A stretch of 64,000 nucleotides of DNA, from NCBI GenBank assembly GCA_002482525.1, contig DLGC01000010.1:1-64000 (forward strand), in the 5' to 3' direction. Shown here piece by piece: positions 60,781 to 64,000 of this stretch. The notes beneath the pieces were generated by a model that did not search any database, was not told the DNA's origin, and saw only the letters and a program-made list of their open reading frames with translations. The DNA comes from Propionibacteriaceae bacterium UBA7704 (GTDB lineage Bacteria; Actinomycetota; Actinomycetes; Propionibacteriales; Propionibacteriaceae). The number at the start of each line of letters is the position of its first letter. The stretch's first letter is position 1. The translations under genes and the position numbers were made by a program.

Positions 60781-61922
60781 CCGATTCCCTGCCGCCCAGT
60801 GCGGGACAGCCGTACCCCACCCCGCCAGGCGTCGGCGCCCTGCCGCCGGTCACGGACTCGCCGGAGTCCTTTTTCGCACCCACCCCGGCATCGGCTCCCC
60901 CGTCGGGCCTGCCGACCCCGATGGGTACGCCTCCGGCAGCCGTCGCACCGCCGTCGACGCCCCGGTTCGCGCTGAATCCGGCGCAGGAAACCCTGCAGCG
61001 GGTCCGTGCCGAGGTGGCCAAGGCTGTGGTGGGTCAGGACGCCGCGGTCACCGGCCTGTTGGTCGGGCTGTTGGTCGGCGGTCACGTGCTGCTGGAGGGT
61101 GTGCCGGGGGTCGCCAAGACACTGCTGGTGCGGGCCCTGTCGGCGAGCCTGAGCCTGGAGACTCGACGCGTCCAGTTCACCCCTGATCTGATGCCCGGTG
61201 ATGTCACCGGTTCGTTGATCTACAACGCCCAGGCCGGCGAGTTCGACTTCCGTCCCGGCCCGATCTTCACCAACCTGCTGCTGGCCGATGAGATCAACCG
61301 CACTCCGCCCAAGACGCAGGCGGCTCTGCTGGAGGCGATGGAGGAGCATCAGGTGAGCGTGGACGGCGACTCGCGCGAGCTGCCTGATCCGTTCATGGTG
61401 GTGGCTACGCAGAATCCGGTCGAGTACGAGGGCACCTATCCGTTGCCGGAGGCCCAACTGGATCGCTTCCTGTTGAAGATCGTGCTGCCGATTCCGCCGC
61501 GTGAGGACGAGATCACCGTGCTGTCGCGTCACGCTGCCGGCTTCAACCCCAGCGATCTGAAGGCTGCCGGGTTGACCCAGGTCGCGCAGGCATCCGACTT
61601 GGTCACCGCCCGTGAGCAGGTGGCTCGCGTCCGGGTCGATCCGCAGGTCACCGGCTACATCGTGGATTTGTGTCGCGCCACCCGCTCGGCACCGTCGGTG
61701 TCGCTGGGGGTGTCGCCGCGTGGCGCCACCGCACTGTTGAAGACTGCGCGGGCGTGGGCCTGGCTCAGCGGGCGCGATTTCGTCACTCCCGATGATGTGA
61801 AGGCCATGGCGGTCGCCACGCTCAATCACCGCATCGGCATTCGCACCGAGGCCCAGATGGACGGCCAGCAGGCGGCCGGCATCATCACCAATGTGCTGGC
61901 CACGGTGCCGGTGCCGCGCTGA
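60777..61922 (+). CDS. MoxR-family AAA+ ATPase
   Basis: A 381-residue ATPase. A Pro/Ala-rich N-terminal extension (about 1-65) precedes the AAA+ module. Walker A is GVPGVAKT, Walker B is NLLLADEINRTPPKTQ and sensor 1 is VVATQNPVEYEGTYPLPEAQLDRF in part. A C-terminal helical lid follows. MoxR proteins act as chaperones that mature other proteins, often together with a DUF58/von Willebrand-type partner such as the next gene. The start overlaps the upstream stop. Confidence 0.93.
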   Translation: MTDSLPPSAGQPYPTPPGVGALPPVTDSPESFFAPTPASAPPSGLPTPMGTPPAAVAPPSTPRFALNPAQETLQRVRAEVAKAVVGQDAAVTGLLVGLLVGGHVLLEGVPGVAKTLLVRALSASLSLETRRVQFTPDLMPGDVTGSLIYNAQAGEFDFRPGPIFTNLLLADEINRTPPKTQAALLEAMEEHQVSVDGDSRELPDPFMVVATQNPVEYEGTYPLPEAQLDRFLLKIVLPIPPREDEITVLSRHAAGFNPSDLKAAGLTQVAQASDLVTAREQVARVRVDPQVTGYIVDLCRATRSAPSVSLGVSPRGATALLKTARAWAWLSGRDFVTPDDVKAMAVATLNHRIGIRTEAQMDGQQAAGIITNVLATVPVPR

Positions 61923-61927
61923 CGCCG

Positions 61928-63232
61928 ATGGCGATTTCGGGGCGAGTACCGCTGCTGGTGCTGCTGGGGGTGGTGCCGACCATCATCTGGCCACAGCCGC
62001 TGACAGTGATCGGCTGGGTATTGCTGGTCGTGATCGTCAGCGGTATTGATCTGCTGGCTGCGGTGCGTCCGGAGTTGTTGCAGTTCAGTCGCGAGTTACC
62101 GCCCAGTGTGCGACTCAGCGAGACCACCACCTCGACGGTGACGGTGTTGAATCCGACGCGGCGGCGTGCTCGGGTGCAGGTGCGTGACGCGTGGCCGCCG
62201 AGCGCGACTCCAGCGGCACAGCGTCCGCTGCTGGTGGTGAATCCGGGCAGTTCGCTGCGTCAGCTCACCGAGCTGACGCCGACTCGGCGCGGCGATCTGG
62301 CTGCGGCTGCGGTGACGGTGCGCTCCTTCGGGCCGCTGCGGTTGGCGGCCCGTCAGCGTTCGCTGAGCGTGCCGGGGGTGCTGCGGGTGCTGCCGGAGTT
62401 TCGTTCGCGCAGCCACTTGCCGTCCCGGCTGGCCCGGCTGCGGGAGCTGGACGGTCAGGCCTCGGTGCAGGTGCGCGGCCAGGGCACTGAGTTCGATTCG
62501 TTGCGCGAGTATGCCGCCGGTGATGATGTGCGCTCCATCGACTGGCGGGCGACCGCGCGCGCCACACGCACCATGGTTCGCACCTGGCGTCCGGAGCGGG
62601 ATCGGCATGTGCTGATGGTGTTGGATACCTCTCGCTGGGCGGCTGGCCGGATCGGCGGTGCTGCTGCCGATCAGTTGCGGTTGGATGCCGGTATCGAGGT
62701 GTGTCTGTTGATGGCCGCGCTCGGCTCGGCGTCCGGGGATCGGATGAGCCTGTTGCTGGCCGATACCGAGGTGCGCCAGCGCCTGGCCGGCACGGCGAAG
62801 GGTTCAGCGCTGGCCGCCTTCGCCGACCGCCTGAGTCTGGCCGAGGCCGAGCTCACCGAAACCGACTGGTCGATGGTGGCCGCCCAGGTGAACCAACTGT
62901 GCCGCCAGCGCAGCCTGGTGGTGCTGATCACCGGCCTGGACCCGGCCTTGTACGCCGAGGGTTTGGGCACCGTGCTGGGTCAACTCGCCCACAGCCACCA
63001 GATCGTCATCGCCCACGTCACCGATCCGGCCGAACAAACCCCGCTCGACGACACCCCCGACGCCGATGCCTCCTACGACGCCGCCGCCTCAGCCCGACTG
63101 TGGCTGGCAACCCAGGCCCTGTCCAACCGAGTGCACCGCATGGGCGTCGAAGTCGTCCACGCCGACCCCGATCACCTCGCCCCCGCCGTCTGCGACACCT
63201 ACCTGACCCTGAAAGCCACCGGTCGCCTCTAA
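61928..63232 (+). CDS. DUF58 domain protein
   Basis: A 434-residue protein with two N-terminal membrane helices (about 8-45), a beta-rich segment, and the DUF58 domain. Its signature reads EYAAGDDVRSIDWRATARA, followed by a von Willebrand A-like fold with a degenerate metal site (VLDTSRWAAGR in place of DxSxS). DUF58 proteins are regular partners of MoxR ATPases. It lies 5 bases after moxR and ends the operon. Confidence 0.88.
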   Translation: MAISGRVPLLVLLGVVPTIIWPQPLTVIGWVLLVVIVSGIDLLAAVRPELLQFSRELPPSVRLSETTTSTVTVLNPTRRRARVQVRDAWPPSATPAAQRPLLVVNPGSSLRQLTELTPTRRGDLAAAAVTVRSFGPLRLAARQRSLSVPGVLRVLPEFRSRSHLPSRLARLRELDGQASVQVRGQGTEFDSLREYAAGDDVRSIDWRATARATRTMVRTWRPERDRHVLMVLDTSRWAAGRIGGAAADQLRLDAGIEVCLLMAALGSASGDRMSLLLADTEVRQRLAGTAKGSALAAFADRLSLAEAELTETDWSMVAAQVNQLCRQRSLVVLITGLDPALYAEGLGTVLGQLAHSHQIVIAHVTDPAEQTPLDDTPDADASYDAAASARLWLATQALSNRVHRMGVEVVHADPDHLAPAVCDTYLTLKATGRL

Positions 63233-63259
63233 CTGCCCGCAGCCAGCCCATTCCTCGTT

Positions 63260-63402
63260 CCCTGAGCTTGTCGAAGGGCCCACCACCGGCTGGTTGAGGA
63301 GGCCCAAGGGGCCGTCTCGAAACCACGCAAGATACACGCACAGCCAAACGACACCACAACCCCGGTTTCGAGACGCTCGCTTCGCTCGCTCCTCAACCAG
63401 CC
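63260..63402. repeat. Three dispersed repeats after the DUF58 gene
   Basis: CCCTGAGCTTGTCGAAGGG (63260-63278), a reverse copy of the TTCGAGACGG/CCTCAACCAGCC unit with inner palindrome GGCCC-AAG-GGGCC (63288-63323), and a forward copy (63364-63402) follow one another. The last two are inverted relative to each other about 40 bases apart. They end the MoxR/DUF58 operon and may terminate it. Confidence 0.65.
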
Positions 63403-63424
63403 GGCCGGCCAATTGGTGCGTAGG

Positions 63425-64000
63425 TCAGGGACGATCTTCGTAGTAGGTCTGGCCGACAGTGATCCACGCGAACCATTGATACTCCGACAAGCTACGGAGG
63501 AGTTCATCCGATGACGGACCAGAAATTCGCCGAGACTGCTCCGTGGTCTCACCAACAAGAAAATCCGAAATCGGCACTATCGACCGCTGTGCCGACGCAA
63601 ACGTTACCCAGACCCTCGCCTGATCAGAACACCTGTATATTGCCACCGTCGTTGGAGCACCCCCAATGGGCGACTGGGGCCCGGGATCCAGCTCCAGGGT
63701 TGGGCACTTGCCTGCAATTCGGTCGCGAACTGCAATCGCCATATCTTCATATTCCCCGGACCACGCCAAGTACGACGCCGCAGAGGCTGCGCACGACAAC
63801 CGAAATCCGTCATGGACCTTGTAATTGTTCTGACCCTGCTCACACGAAGTCCAGACGGTCTCACCGATGGAAGAGGCACTGTCAGTCCTCAATTCTCTCG
63901 AAAGATCCGACACTTGACTGATAGCGGCAAGCCGCTCCCCATTCGCGACTCGCCCATCCAACACGTCAGCCATCGTCGGCCTTGCCCATTCGAAAAATGG
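63425..64000 (-). CDS. Unrecognised protein, cut by the right edge of the window
   Basis: The minus-strand frame is open from the stop at 63425 to the window edge. An ATG at 63973 exists, but the codons before it also look coding, so the true start probably lies outside. The visible 182 residues after that ATG contain four cysteines and a tail ending QTYYEDRP. They lack any motif I know. The local sequence has clearly more A/T than the neighbouring operon, which may signal recent acquisition. No function is proposed. Confidence 0.55.
   Translation of the reverse strand, partial: PFFEWARPTMADVLDGRVANGERLAAISQVSDLSRELRTDSASSIGETVWTSCEQGQNNYKVHDGFRLSCAASAASYLAWSGEYEDMAIAVRDRIAGKCPTLELDPGPQSPIGGAPTTVAIYRCSDQARVWVTFASAQRSIVPISDFLVGETTEQSRRISGPSSDELLRSLSEYQWFAWITVGQTYYEDRP

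Overview
The window comes from a high-GC Gram-positive actinobacterium. The best taxonomic clue is a complete biotin-dependent methylmalonyl-CoA carboxyltransferase (transcarboxylase) operon encoding 5S, 12S and 1.3S subunits (23943-27657). This is the signature enzyme of the Wood-Werkman propionate cycle, so a member of the Propionibacteriaceae is the likeliest source. The carD-ispD-ispF, senX3-regX3, PASTA-kinase and MoxR/DUF58 loci also fit Actinobacteria. I cannot name the genus from the sequence alone. No rRNA, tRNA, CRISPR array, prophage or insertion sequence was recognised.

Layout. 1-11 kb: PfpI-type protein, a large secreted metallophosphoesterase, a HEAT-repeat protein, serine hydroxymethyltransferase, a DUF2207 membrane protein, a zinc peptidase, then ispF, ispD and carD. 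11-15 kb: fructose operon fruR-fruK-fruA, with operator-like repeats in front and a strong intrinsic terminator behind. 15-20 kb: PRPP synthetase, the phosphate-sensing two-component pair (SenX3/RegX3 type), divergent phoU with a three-unit PHO-box-like repeat between them, phosphoglycerate mutase and an SDR oxidoreductase. 20.7-21.5 kb: an array of about eleven copies of a hairpin-forming repeat. 21.5-27.7 kb: GH15 trehalase-like enzyme, rpiB and the transcarboxylase operon. 27.8-29.8 kb: a secreted leucine-rich-repeat (LRR) protein. 29.8-43.3 kb: a long, tightly packed phosphate locus on the minus strand. 43.8-54.8 kb: an orphan response regulator, a GTPase, secreted Ig-like and LRR proteins, a membrane protein/hydrolase pair, a GT4 glycosyltransferase, an acyl-CoA-ligase-like enzyme and a solitary AAA ATPase. 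55-63 kb: typA, a MerR regulator and a five-gene DUF4129/DUF4350/MoxR/DUF58 operon. The right edge cuts an unrecognised gene.

The most unusual part is the phosphate locus: pstC, pstA, two C-terminally membrane-anchored substrate-binding-like proteins, a third secreted binding protein with Ig-like domains, a small secreted membrane protein, a sortase-fold protein that has no cysteine at all, pstB, a lytic transglycosylase and a PASTA-domain Ser/Thr kinase. Most junctions are 4-base stop/start overlaps. This joins phosphate import to cell-wall enzymes and a wall-sensing-type kinase, and I know of no described system with this composition.

Two other window-wide patterns stand out. At least ten genes have a TANNNT-like hexamer 6-8 bases before the start codon, which suggests leaderless transcripts. 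Five secreted proteins share a C-terminal Ig-like module built around a W-x-x-[ND]-G core.
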